A stretch of 23,681 nt of DNA, from NCBI GenBank assembly GCA_015121965.1, contig JADFAP010000003.1, positions 8,800 through 32,480 of the forward strand, written 5' to 3'. Shown here piece by piece: positions 7,542-15,900 of this stretch (positions are counted from its first letter, which is position 1; every line of letters begins with the position of its first letter). The stretch is from Candidatus Acidifodinimicrobium mancum (GTDB taxonomy: Archaea; Nanobdellota; Nanobdellia; Parvarchaeales; Parvarchaeaceae). Made by a program: the position numbers and the translations under genes. The notes below the pieces were generated by a model. The model saw only the letters and a program-made list of their open reading frames with translations, made no database searches and had not been told where the DNA came from.

Positions 7542-8836
7542 AGATCGGTCTAGAAATACATGTTGCTCTGCCTACGAAGTCTAAGCTGTTTTGCAACTGT
7601 AGCACAGAGCCCATTGAAGAGCCTAATGTGAATATCTGCCCGATCTGCATGGGATTCCCAGGCTCAAAGCCGTCTCTAAATGAGGAAGCAATAGTTATAG
7701 CGAAATCTATAGCTAAAACCCTTAATTGTAAAATAAGAGACAAAATATCATTCGTAAGGAAGGTGTATTTCTATCCAGATCTGCCGAAATCATTTCAGAT
7801 AACGCAGCTACAGGAATCAATAGGCTTTGATGGGGCTCTTGAGATAGATAATGAAAAAACAATAGCTATAAGACGAGTACAGATAGAGGAGGATCCTGCT
7901 AAGATAATAAGAGGTGAAAACTATTCACTTTTAGACTTCAACAGATCTGGTATTCCTTTAGTAGAGATAGTGACCGAGCCCGATATACAAAGTGAAGATG
8001 AACTAAAGTCGTTCATATTCACATTGAAGGCACTCTTATATTATCTTGGTATAGACATAGATAGGGAGATAAAATCAGACCTAAACATATCTCTTGGAAA
8101 GGAGAGAGTGGAGATAAAAAACATAACTGGTACGAAAAACCTAATTGAAGCTGCAAGGTATGAGATAGACCGGCAAACTAGACTAATAAATAAGGGAATG
8201 GAACCTGTAAAAGAGACAAGATCTTACGATGAGAAAGAAAGGGTAACCAAGACATCCAGAGAGAAGGAAAGCGACGAAGAGTACGGGTATATATATGAAC
8301 CTGATTTACCAGAGTATAACATAGAAAACTATAGCATCAAAGGAACTATAGACCCGATTAAGAAAGCTAGAGAGCTGAGCGATAAATACTCCTACAGCTC
8401 CAAAACTATACTTGAAGCTATAGCTTTCGATAGACATGCATTAGACTTAATCGAGAAAAACCAGGATAAATACCATTTTGACAGCCTAATGCAGGCTGTG
8501 ACGGAGATAAAACGATTTAAACTGAACGAGATAGACGACACAAGTTTAAGGATATTGATAGAAGAGATAGAAGGCGGATTTCAGATAGATGAAGATACGA
8601 TCAAAAGCATTGTAAAACATGAGAAAGTTAGGCATGATGAACTCGAATCAAGCAGAATAGACGATGAAATTAGGAAGTTTATAGACGAGAATCCAGAAGT
8701 TCTCAAGAGATACGTCAAAAACAAGAAGCTTGCGGATTATGTCGCTGGAGAGATAATAAAAAGATACAAATCCAAGCCAAAGGAAGTTTTAAAAAGAACC
8801 ATAGAGATATTAAATTCGATGATCAATCAAAATTAG
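7538..8836 (+). CDS. gatB: Asp-tRNA(Asn)/Glu-tRNA(Gln) amidotransferase subunit B
   Basis: A 432-residue protein opening with the GatB/GatE signature GLEIHVALPTKSKLFCNC. Four cysteines (C19, C21, C34, C37; second pair in CPICMGFPG) form the expected zinc site. RRVQIEEDPAKI and DFNRSGIPLVEIVTEPD are GatB kinase-like core motifs, where the tRNA-bound Asp or Glu is phosphorylated and then amidated. The C-terminal helical YqeY-like tail is present (ENPEVLKRYVKNKKLADYV and onward), so the protein is complete although some 40 residues shorter than common GatB. It lacks the GAD insert of archaeal GatE, which supports GatB. ATGA overlap with gatA; aspS begins one base after its stop. Confidence 0.93.
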   Translation: MKIGLEIHVALPTKSKLFCNCSTEPIEEPNVNICPICMGFPGSKPSLNEEAIVIAKSIAKTLNCKIRDKISFVRKVYFYPDLPKSFQITQLQESIGFDGALEIDNEKTIAIRRVQIEEDPAKIIRGENYSLLDFNRSGIPLVEIVTEPDIQSEDELKSFIFTLKALLYYLGIDIDREIKSDLNISLGKERVEIKNITGTKNLIEAARYEIDRQTRLINKGMEPVKETRSYDEKERVTKTSREKESDEEYGYIYEPDLPEYNIENYSIKGTIDPIKKARELSDKYSYSSKTILEAIAFDRHALDLIEKNQDKYHFDSLMQAVTEIKRFKLNEIDDTSLRILIEEIEGGFQIDEDTIKSIVKHEKVRHDELESSRIDDEIRKFIDENPEVLKRYVKNKKLADYVAGEIIKRYKSKPKEVLKRTIEILNSMINQN

Positions 8837-8837
8837 T

Positions 8838-10622
8838 ATGGAAATAACTTGCGGAGACCTCTCCAGTGCAAAATATGACAAGCAGAAAGTCAGCATAAAT
8901 GGCTGGTGCAGATATGTGAGGATACACAAGGATAAAGCCTTCATAGATCTGGCAGATAGGTATGGCATAACACAGCTCGTCTTCGAAAGCAACCTTTTGG
9001 ACCAGGCTAGGCAACTAGGCAGAGAGTTCGTAATAAGAGTAGAAGGCACAGTCAGAAAAAGGGGCAAGAAAGATATAAATCCGGACATGCCAACCGGCAA
9101 ATTTGAGATACTAGCTGAATCATTGAAGATAATAAACAAGTCAAAAATACCCCCATTTGAAATAATAGAGGAGAAAGGTGCTTTCCTGCCGGAGGAAGAG
9201 CTTAGGTTCAAGTACAGATACCTAGACCTGAGAAGAAGAGAAGCTTTGAACAAGATAGAATTCAGAGACAAAATAATAAAGTCGATTAGGAAATTCTTTT
9301 GGGATAACAATTTTCTAGAACTAGAGACTCCGCTGCTTATTAAGGACACATACGATGCCAGCGGCTCAAGGACATTCATAGTGCCGTCAAGGATACACAA
9401 AGGCGAATTCTACGGACTTCCTCAGTCTCCGCAGGTTTACAAACAGCTGTCAATGATCTCTGGATTGGACAAGTATTTCCAAATAGCTAGGGTATTCAGG
9501 GATGAGGACCCAAGAGAGGACAGACAACCGGAGTTCACGCAACTTGACTTGGAAACGTCGTTTAAGGATGAACACTACGTTCAGGATCTTATAGAGAAGA
9601 TGATTAAGAGGATATTCACAGAAGTGCTGCATAAAAACATAAAAACCCCATTCAAGCACTTGGATTACAAGGAAGCGATCAAGCTCTATGGGAATGACAA
9701 GCCTGACCTCAGATTTGACAATGAGATAATTGATTTAACTGCGGAGATGTCGAAGACAGATTACAATGTGATAAAAAACGTTATAAAAAACGGAGGAAAG
9801 GCAATAGCAATAAACTTTGAAGCAAAGTTTGGGACGAAAGAATCAAAGATAGATAAAGAGTTCATGTCGGAGATGGTGGAGAAGGCAAAGATGTTCGGTC
9901 TCGGTGGGCTCACATGGATGTTTGTGAAGGACAAAAAACTTAGATCTGAGCCAGAAAAGATAGCTGAAGCAATGAGTGGACAAAACTCTGAGATAATAAA
10001 GAAGCTTAACAGTAAGGAAGGAGATATAATCATAATATGCACAGACATATCTGAAAGTCTGTTGCTATCTGCGGTGTCGAAGCTAAGACGTATAATCGGT
10101 ATAAAGATAGGTAAGTTCAGAGAGGAATACTCTTTCCTGTGGGTAGATAAATTTCCTGTTTTCGAAAAGGATGAAGTCACTGGCAAACTAGTACCGATGC
10201 ATAATCCTTTCGTAATGCCTACAGAGGACACAATCAAACATATAGACTCAAAACCTGAGGAGATGCTAGGGAAAAGATATGACCTGGTCTTGAATGGAAT
10301 AGAGGTTGGTGGTGGCTCAATGAGGATACATGATCCAGAGTTGCAAAGAAAAATCCTAAAGATAATGGGACTTAATGAAAAAGAGATAGAAGAATCTTTA
10401 AGCTTCCTAATAGAGGCATTATCTTATGGGGCACCAATCCATGGGGGAATAGCGCTCGGCTTAGATAGGTTTGTAGCTACACTCGCTAAAGAAGATGATA
10501 TAAGGGAGTTCATACTGTTTCCAAAGAACAGAAAGTTCGAATCATTCATAGACGGCTCTCCTACGCCTGTATCAGAGAAGAGACTAAAGGAAGACTACGA
10601 CTTAAAGATAGATAGGGTGTAA
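8838..10622 (+). CDS. aspS: Aspartyl-tRNA synthetase, bacterial type with GAD insertion
   Basis: A 594-residue class II synthetase. The N-terminal OB-fold anticodon domain (1 to about 110) is followed by motif 2 in FRDEDPREDRQPEFTQLDLE, a long insert of about 140 residues, and motif 3 in GLDR (541-544) with FPKN after it. Length, the insert and motifs such as FYGLPQSPQVYKQL match bacterial AspRS; archaeal AspRS is about 430 residues and lacks the GAD domain. It attaches Asp to tRNA(Asp), and to tRNA(Asn) if non-discriminating. His30 aligns without gaps to H31 of the non-discriminating Pseudomonas enzyme, as I recall it. Being cotranscribed with gatCAB, it fits a transamidation route to Asn-tRNA(Asn). 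Horizontal transfer from bacteria is likely. Confidence 0.93.
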   Translation: MEITCGDLSSAKYDKQKVSINGWCRYVRIHKDKAFIDLADRYGITQLVFESNLLDQARQLGREFVIRVEGTVRKRGKKDINPDMPTGKFEILAESLKIINKSKIPPFEIIEEKGAFLPEEELRFKYRYLDLRRREALNKIEFRDKIIKSIRKFFWDNNFLELETPLLIKDTYDASGSRTFIVPSRIHKGEFYGLPQSPQVYKQLSMISGLDKYFQIARVFRDEDPREDRQPEFTQLDLETSFKDEHYVQDLIEKMIKRIFTEVLHKNIKTPFKHLDYKEAIKLYGNDKPDLRFDNEIIDLTAEMSKTDYNVIKNVIKNGGKAIAINFEAKFGTKESKIDKEFMSEMVEKAKMFGLGGLTWMFVKDKKLRSEPEKIAEAMSGQNSEIIKKLNSKEGDIIIICTDISESLLLSAVSKLRRIIGIKIGKFREEYSFLWVDKFPVFEKDEVTGKLVPMHNPFVMPTEDTIKHIDSKPEEMLGKRYDLVLNGIEVGGGSMRIHDPELQRKILKIMGLNEKEIEESLSFLIEALSYGAPIHGGIALGLDRFVATLAKEDDIREFILFPKNRKFESFIDGSPTPVSEKRLKEDYDLKIDRV

Positions 10623-10692
10623 GTGACAGCGTATTAAATAAATCCTTGTACCACATGCGCTCATTCACTGCTGGGGGGATTCCTGTCCGTTG

Positions 10693-10705
10693 GATACAAT
10701 GTATC
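10693..10705. repeat. Small dyad GATACAATGTATC between convergent genes
   Basis: A 5-bp inverted repeat with a 3-nt loop in the 91-bp spacer between the converging aspS and the 148-residue hypothetical gene. It could help end either transcript, but it is short and lacks a following T-tract. Nothing else is evident in the spacer. Confidence 0.3.
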
Positions 10706-10713
10706 AGATTTGA

Positions 10714-11160
10714 TCACTCTGGATGGTCTACAACATAAAAAAGGGGCAGCATGTCGCTCCTATACTTCGTATGATCGGCTATCGCGGTGTATATCTCCGC
10801 AAACATGTATCCTGAAGCGCCGTGGAGCAGTATGTTTCTCATCACATCACCTACCAAAGCCCTGTCATCGGTGTACTTGGCGACGGTGGCCGCAGCGTGG
10901 ATAAACTTCTGGAGATACTTGTTCTCATATGTTTGATATTTCGCAGCTTCGTTGATGTGCCGCAGGACGTACCTGGGCCAATCCTCGCTACGAACCCCAT
11001 TTACAGATATAGTTCCTGGTCCATAAAATAAATTATCTTTTTGGGCTAACCTATCCAAGATCTTGATGTCCTCCTGTATCTCTTTAGTGAATGACGTCTG
11101 TTTTAATAACTCCTCTAATGCAGACGCTTGACCCTTGCTCTCCTCCCCTTCAATATCCAT
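10714..11160 (-). CDS. Hypothetical protein, soluble, alpha-helical, 148 residues
   Basis: I do not recognise this protein. From ATG 11160 it has 148 residues: a short acidic N-terminus (MDIEGEESKG), helical stretches rich in E, K and L, a conserved-looking GPGTISVNGVRSEDWPRYVL segment near one third, and a C-terminal part rich in Ala and aromatic residues ending LFYVVDHPE. No membrane segment, signal peptide, cysteine cluster or nucleotide-binding loop is visible. An in-frame GTG at 11169 belongs to the Shine-Dalgarno GAGGTGA, so ATG 11160 is preferred. It has its own TATA box at 11192-11201 and converges on aspS. It is transcribed downstream of tRNA-Pro on the same strand, probably independently. 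Confidence 0.7.
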   Translation of the reverse strand: MDIEGEESKGQASALEELLKQTSFTKEIQEDIKILDRLAQKDNLFYGPGTISVNGVRSEDWPRYVLRHINEAAKYQTYENKYLQKFIHAAATVAKYTDDRALVGDVMRNILLHGASGYMFAEIYTAIADHTKYRSDMLPLFYVVDHPE

Positions 11161-11191
11161 CGCAATCACCTCTACTGATTACTATGAAGAC

Positions 11192-11201
11192 TTTATAAAT
11201 A
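11192..11201 (-). promoter_or_regulatory. TATA box for the 148-residue hypothetical gene
   Basis: The element TTTATAAATA on the plus strand (TATTTATAAA on the minus strand) is a near-consensus archaeal TATA box. Its centre predicts initiation near 11171, just ahead of the GAGGTGA Shine-Dalgarno and ATG 11160. A 16-nt dyad abuts its upstream side. Confidence 0.55.
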
Positions 11202-11210
11202 AATAGTTTC

Positions 11211-11226
11211 TGTTTTTGTCAAAACA
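11211..11226. repeat. 16-nt inverted repeat upstream of the hypothetical gene's TATA box
   Basis: TGTTTT-TGTC-AAAACA: six-base arms with a four-base centre, lying 10 bp upstream of the TATA box at 11192-11201 and about 40 bp after the tRNA-Pro 3' end. It is a candidate operator for the hypothetical gene or part of the terminator of the cbf5/tRNA transcript. Confidence 0.4.
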
Positions 11227-11264
11227 ATGCTTTGAATACGCACACGCACCATCGACTATAAAAT

Positions 11265-11338
11265 TGGGGCGGATGGGATTTGAACCCACGACCTCTGGCA
11301 CCCGAAACCAGTATCATACCAAGCTAGACTACCACCCC
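11265..11338 (-). tRNA. tRNA-Pro (anticodon CGG)
   Basis: A 74-nt cloverleaf on the minus strand. The acceptor arm GGGGTGG pairs with CCGCCCC (one T-G wobble). The anticodon stem CTGGT/GCCAG closes the 7-nt loop TTCGGGT, giving anticodon CGG at 11302-11304 with G37, as expected for proline. The T arm is GTGGG-TTCAAAT-CCCAT, and the discriminator base is A (11265). No intron and no encoded CCA. The 5' end lies only 5 nt after the cbf5 stop codon, so the tRNA may be released from a cbf5 transcript by RNase P, or made from a TATA box inside the end of cbf5. It reads CCG codons. Confidence 0.95.
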
Positions 11339-11343
11339 AATTT

Positions 11344-12358
11344 TTATTGTGTTTTATGATACTCAGGATATATACCCGGTCTCATAATTACACTATCAGT
11401 CCTTATTACTATACCTTTTTCTATGCCTTTCAAAGAACTTGAATCTATCGCTGCCTTTCCTATCGCTACTATTTCCCCCTTAAGCGTGTATATCAGAACC
11501 CATTCATCCGGCTTAAAAGGATTAAATTTTACTACGCCAGGGACAGCTATAGGAGCACCTTTACAGACTGTATCGACTGCAAAATCAGATATCCACACCT
11601 TCGGAAGAAAATCCACTGCTTTTTCTATGTTTTGAATCACTCTGCTTAAAGGCTTATCATTACCCTCTTTTTCGTAGAAATAAACCGCATCTTCCAAACC
11701 TTGCAGAGTGGATAGACCATCATCTTCGGTTAGACCAGCGACCTTTGTTCTTCTCAACTCCACCATGTGAGCGCCTAATCCTGTCTTTTCGCCCATGTCA
11801 TGTATAAGTTTCCTTATGTATGTACCTGACTCGACTCCAACTTTGAACAGAACATCTTTGTTCTCGACCTCTAATATATCTAAATAATAAACTGTCCTCT
11901 CTCGATACTGCCTTTTTACGTTTGACCTGACTGGTGGAAGCTGATTTATCTTGCCTACAAACTCCAACATCTGTTTCTTCAATTCTTCTGGATCAAAGTC
12001 CTTATGCACGTGCATCAAAGCAACGTACTCTTTTCCGCCCAGCAGGAGCAGAGCTATCGCTTTGTTTGCGCGGTTCAAGGATAATGGCAGTAATCCAGTT
12101 ACGTTGGGATTTCTTTGTGAATCACACTAAAGTCCCTGAGTAGCCGATCTTACTGACGTTCAGCGGAGAAAGTATTCTTTTGGCGATAAAGGCTGAAGTC
12201 TTGGACCTTATGCCGCTTGGTTTGTCAAGCAGTATGAAGCCAAAGTCAAGCTTCTGCTTTATATCTCTCCTATCGGGATACGCTCCGTAATCCTCACTGG
12301 TCGCCTCATCGCGCAAGGTTATAACTTCACGTTTTATGTCCTCATAAGGCAGGCCCAT
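11344..12358 (-). CDS. cbf5: H/ACA-type tRNA/rRNA pseudouridine synthase Cbf5, split by a 16-nt BHB intron
   Basis: Two exons, 12358-12127 and 12110-11344, join to encode 332 residues, the normal Cbf5 length. Exon 1 has the archaeal N-terminal segment (DIKREVITLRDE, then GFILLDKPSG). Exon 2 has the LNRANKAI, KEYVALMHVH, LPPVRSNVKR and VESGTYIRKLIHDMG motifs and a C-terminal PUA domain (about residues 250-325). Unspliced, the frame stops at a TGA one codon after SGTL. Removing 12111-12126 restores SGTLDPNVTG, including the catalytic Asp (residue 78), whose codon the intron splits as G|AT. Cbf5 is the catalytic subunit of H/ACA RNPs (with Nop10, Gar1 and L7Ae) and can act on tRNA U55. It is 9 nt downstream of cmk, a pairing known in archaea. 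A pseudogene is unlikely. Confidence 0.95.
11368..11375 (-). promoter_or_regulatory. Possible internal TATA box for tRNA-Pro inside the 3' end of cbf5
   Basis: GTATATAT on the minus strand, within the last codons of cbf5, is centred about 26 nt upstream of 11345. That would give a transcript starting about 7 nt before the tRNA 5' end. The alternative is readthrough from cbf5. Confidence 0.4.
12111..12126 (-). other. 16-nt archaeal intron in cbf5 pre-mRNA (bulge-helix-bulge)
   Basis: The RNA around the intron folds as a canonical hBHBh' motif: outer helix GGGA (12136-12133) with UCCC (12109-12106), central 4-bp helix CUUU (12132-12129) with AAAG (12116-12113), 3-nt bulges AGU (12128-12126) and AAA (12112-12110), and an inner 3-bp helix GUG/CAC with loop AUU. 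Cleavage after the second base of each bulge, as the archaeal splicing endonuclease does, removes exactly 16 nt, UGUGAUUCACAAAGAA. This restores the frame and the Cbf5 active-site motif. Introns in cbf5 mRNA are established for Crenarchaeota; this one is very short. Confidence 0.92.
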
Positions 12359-12367
12359 TCAACTAAA

Positions 12368-12925
12368 TTACACTTTAAAGAATTTAAATATGAAATCTAC
12401 GCAGAGATCCCTGAGGTTATCCTTATCCAATTTGCTAGAGTCTATCACCAAGTCAAATGGGGCTAAATCTTTAGCCACGTCTATTTTGTATAGCTTCTTG
12501 TAGACACCTGCAGTCAAAAGGTCCTTCTTCTTAGTTATCTCTAAGGCAGATTTGTAGGGGATATTATCCCTAACCGAGACCCTACGTGCCCTTACATCTA
12601 TCGGTGCTTTGACATATATCTTCAAGATATTATCATTGCTTTTCAGCAGCCAAGGTATAGTCCAGCTGTCTACTACGATATTATCACTTTTCCTTATTGT
12701 TCGCAGAAGAGCTAGGTCTAGCTTCTTATCGAAAACAGGGTTCTTAAGCCGGAGATGGATCATCTTCATGCCGTCCTTTGATTCCCATGAATTGAATGTT
12801 TTGACTGGTAGGAGAGCCTTAAGTTTAGAACTACCCGAGATATATTCTAAGTTGAGCTCATCCGCCAAACCTTTAGCCAAAGTTGTCTTGCCAGAAGCAG
12901 TTATCCCAGATACGGTTATTATCAT
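12368..12925 (-). CDS. cmk: Cytidylate kinase, archaeal type
   Basis: From ATG 12925 it has 185 residues. The P-loop is SGITASGKTTLAKGLA near the N-terminus, followed by LNLEYISGSS, a C-x-M/x-x-G-like SKDGMKMIHL segment, NPVFDKKLD (the usual P-x-I-D-x-x-ID), NIVVDSW and the R-rich lid APIDVRARRVSVRDN. These match archaeal CMP kinases, which phosphorylate CMP and dCMP. An in-frame TTG at 12934 is less likely as the start, since family members begin directly with MIITVSG. The gene is 9 nt upstream of cbf5; cmk next to cbf5 is a recurrent archaeal arrangement, there often with ribosomal protein genes, which are absent here. The gap to aglB upstream is 35 nt. Confidence 0.85.
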   Translation of the reverse strand: MIITVSGITASGKTTLAKGLADELNLEYISGSSKLKALLPVKTFNSWESKDGMKMIHLRLKNPVFDKKLDLALLRTIRKSDNIVVDSWTIPWLLKSNDNILKIYVKAPIDVRARRVSVRDNIPYKSALEITKKKDLLTAGVYKKLYKIDVAKDLAPFDLVIDSSKLDKDNLRDLCVDFIFKFFKV

Positions 12926-12960
12926 GATATACAATATAACACTACTTCTTAATAAGATTT

Positions 12961-15900
12961 TTAAATGCTGTTATTGCTTATCAATGAAATATTCTTATTG
13001 AATACGCTCGGCAGATAGCTGAGATTAGCGCAGTAGTTAACAGACGCGGGAGAGGTTGAACACTCACCCGTCAGTTCGTACTTAGACAGTTGCGTATAGT
13101 TTATCTGATATACATTTATGTTAGTCAGAACCTGATTCTCAATGCTTAAAAGAGAATTAACCGGTAGGTTATCAGAGAATACAAGCTTAAAGCCTGGGAT
13201 AGTTTCATTCAGCAGATACAGTTTTACAAACAGTGTATTCAGCGTCTGATTTGGCATGAAAAGCGCCGCAGTCGGATTGCCATAAGAGGACAGGTTTATC
13301 TGCTCTGGTATGTAGCCCGAACCTACTCCACCTATGTGAAGAGTAGCAGTTTGATTTGGATTCAACAGCATAAATCCACCGGGTATGCCATCTGTACTTT
13401 CCTGCACGCATCCTTCGGAGTAATGGCACATGTAATCTATCGGCATAGGAGATGAAGCCTGCTGTGTCAGAATATTGTAGACTATACCATACGGTTTGCC
13501 TATTACCGATGATGAATTGAACGGCAGCAGCACCTCAAGCAATATAGCGTCACTTGCTGGAATATTCTGCAATCCAAAAGTTACATTAGAATTGACCAGC
13601 CCATATCCAGTACTCGAGCTTCCGCCGAATGTGGCTATGTATTTGTAACTTTCATTGCCGATGTTGTTTGAATTTAGCTGTGTGCTTCCTTCTACAAGAG
13701 GTGAGAACTCTGTCGGCTTCAACGCTATCGTCGAAATCGCCGAGAACTTCAATACTTCACTGCCGCTTATGACTGCGTAGGTAGGCTCATGTATAAAGTG
13801 TAGATAAGTAGCGTACTGGTAGGGGGATGTAGCCTCAAAGAAATACTTTGCGATCATTGATTGGTAGCCATATGCATTACTTCCATCAGCAACTGATGTC
13901 CTCCCAGCTATTGCCTGCTCCCAGTAACCATAATCCCACCACGAGATTATTGAACTGTTAGTCGGAGTGTTTTGGTTTATCCAAAGCATTGTCGGACCCC
14001 AAAGAGCTAGACCAGAACCACTCTGCTGGGCTATCTGGTAGGAGACACTAAGACTGTTGTAAAGCTCTATCGCAACGAATACCAATGCTATAGCGACTAT
14101 CAAACCGATGACCGCGTAGAGCATCTTCCTTTGGGCTGGATCAGCAAACAACGATTTGACGTATTTGATCCCTGACTTTGTCATGAAGACCACTGCCAGA
14201 GGAACCAAAAGAACCGCGGTGACATCTGTAGGCTCTAGAAGCCTCAGCTCCAAATTTGATAGGATCAACGTCAAAACGAACAGGGAAAGCAGTACAAGAT
14301 ACACCTTATCTGAAACACTTTCCCTCTCGAACTTATCGAATACCAAGAATAATATGAATATACCGATCAAACCGGCTGCGCCGTACTTGTAGTAGTTCTT
14401 AGTCTGTCCAACCGCTAATGAAACGACAATTAAGATTATGGATATGAATACGAAAATTGCCACGTTACCGAGAAGTTTTTTGCTCTTATGCCGGCTGAAT
14501 TCATACAACGCTATTATCTCGGGTAAGAATGCCATTATTACCGCTATGAGCAGGTATACCTCTGAAGATAAGCTGAACGAGAAAGTTCCCCCATTTATCA
14601 GGACTACCATTGGAAGCAAAAATGCGTAGAATATGTACCAATGCTTAAACCTCCTTGAAACAAGATAAAGAAGGACCGCAGAACCAATGAACAAAAGCAG
14701 GAAGTTTACTCCAATACCTGAAACTACAAAATTATACTCTGAAAATCTCTCCGCGAGGTTTACAGTACCATACTCTGCTATTGTCAAAGAGAGTGGGTTT
14801 ACAGCGCCCAGACCTAATGGATGGACTATTTCAGAGCTTATGAATGTTAACAATTTATGCAAAAGGTTAAGCTTTGGAAGCAGGCTTATCACGAAACCTA
14901 TTATCAACGCGTATATCACCGGACTTGTCCCTTCATTGATATATGGAATCTTCAATCGGTCCCTATACTTGTCATAAACAAACAGCTTGAACAGTATCAC
15001 CAAGTACACAAAGTACATAGGGAACAACTCAAAGCTCAGTAAATTAGAAAGACTGAAATTTAAGAAGCTGGCTTCGAATGCTAGGAATAGACCAAATGGT
15101 AAGAAGGCATATAGATCTTCTTTCTTATCGAATTCGAACATTATCAAGAGAAGATATGTCATCGGTATTGTTATCACAGAAAATTCAGCATAACCGCTTG
15201 TTATTGCCGCAAAACCGACCGATATTGCCATCAAGAAGCCGTACAGAAGCTTTGAGTTCCTGTCCTTTGATGTAAATATCTTTACAAGCATGAACAACGA
15301 AAGGAATATAAACATGAACCCCATGGCGGTCTTAGTAGAGAATCCAGCAGAGGTCCTACCTAGCAACGTTTCAAACGCAGGGAAGACTAAAGCACCCAAG
15401 GAAGCCATCCAATAATCCTTGAAAATATAAAGTAAGATAAAGAACAGAAGCAGCGTCATGACTATCGCTACAATTGGCGGATAGATCATAAACCAGGTCA
15501 TCGGAGTCGCAGCAGGAACTAAAGGCTGCATGAATCGGTACATGTACGCCCCGAAGAAAGATATAAGAACTTCCTGAGACCTCGAGGCTAACCCTATCGG
15601 CAGATATTGGAGATGATTTATCACAGGCACGTTCCCTGTCGCGATCACATTATTCATTAGATCGTAGAACTCATACGGATCCAGGCCAGTAAGCGAGCCG
15701 CCCATACCTAGATAAGCATTTCCGACCAACGGTGTAGCGCCTAACGCAGGTAGGCTAGCCGTCCTTATGACCAAACCGAGTATTATTGCTGTAAACAAAA
15801 GCGCATAAAACGGCGCCTTGTGCTTAGTGAACAAAGCTGATATAACGGCTGAGATTATCATCAGCCCAAGGGTGACATAGAAATAGATTGATAGGTAAGT

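Noticed and set aside
7538..8836. GatE (the archaeal Glu-tRNA amidotransferase subunit) rather than GatB
   Set aside because: There is no GAD insertion, the length is too small, and the gene is coupled to gatC and gatA rather than gatD.
10693..10705. Intrinsic terminator between aspS and the hypothetical gene
   Set aside because: A 5-bp stem without a T-tract on either strand is too weak; recorded as a dyad only.
11265..11338. Intron or missing part in tRNA-Pro
   Set aside because: All stems pair, the anticodon loop is 7 nt and the total is 74 nt, so the tRNA is intact and intron-free.
11344..12358. cbf5 as a frameshifted pseudogene or as two separate genes
   Set aside because: The 16-nt insertion coincides exactly with BHB cleavage sites, and its removal restores the catalytic motif; both exons are otherwise well conserved. 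The apparent start of the downstream frame is a TTG leucine codon inside the conserved LNRANK motif.
13205..13429. Open frames on either strand within aglB, flippase and other genes
   Set aside because: They overlap long, motif-bearing genes in other frames, and their translations show no domain and odd composition; they are treated as shadows.
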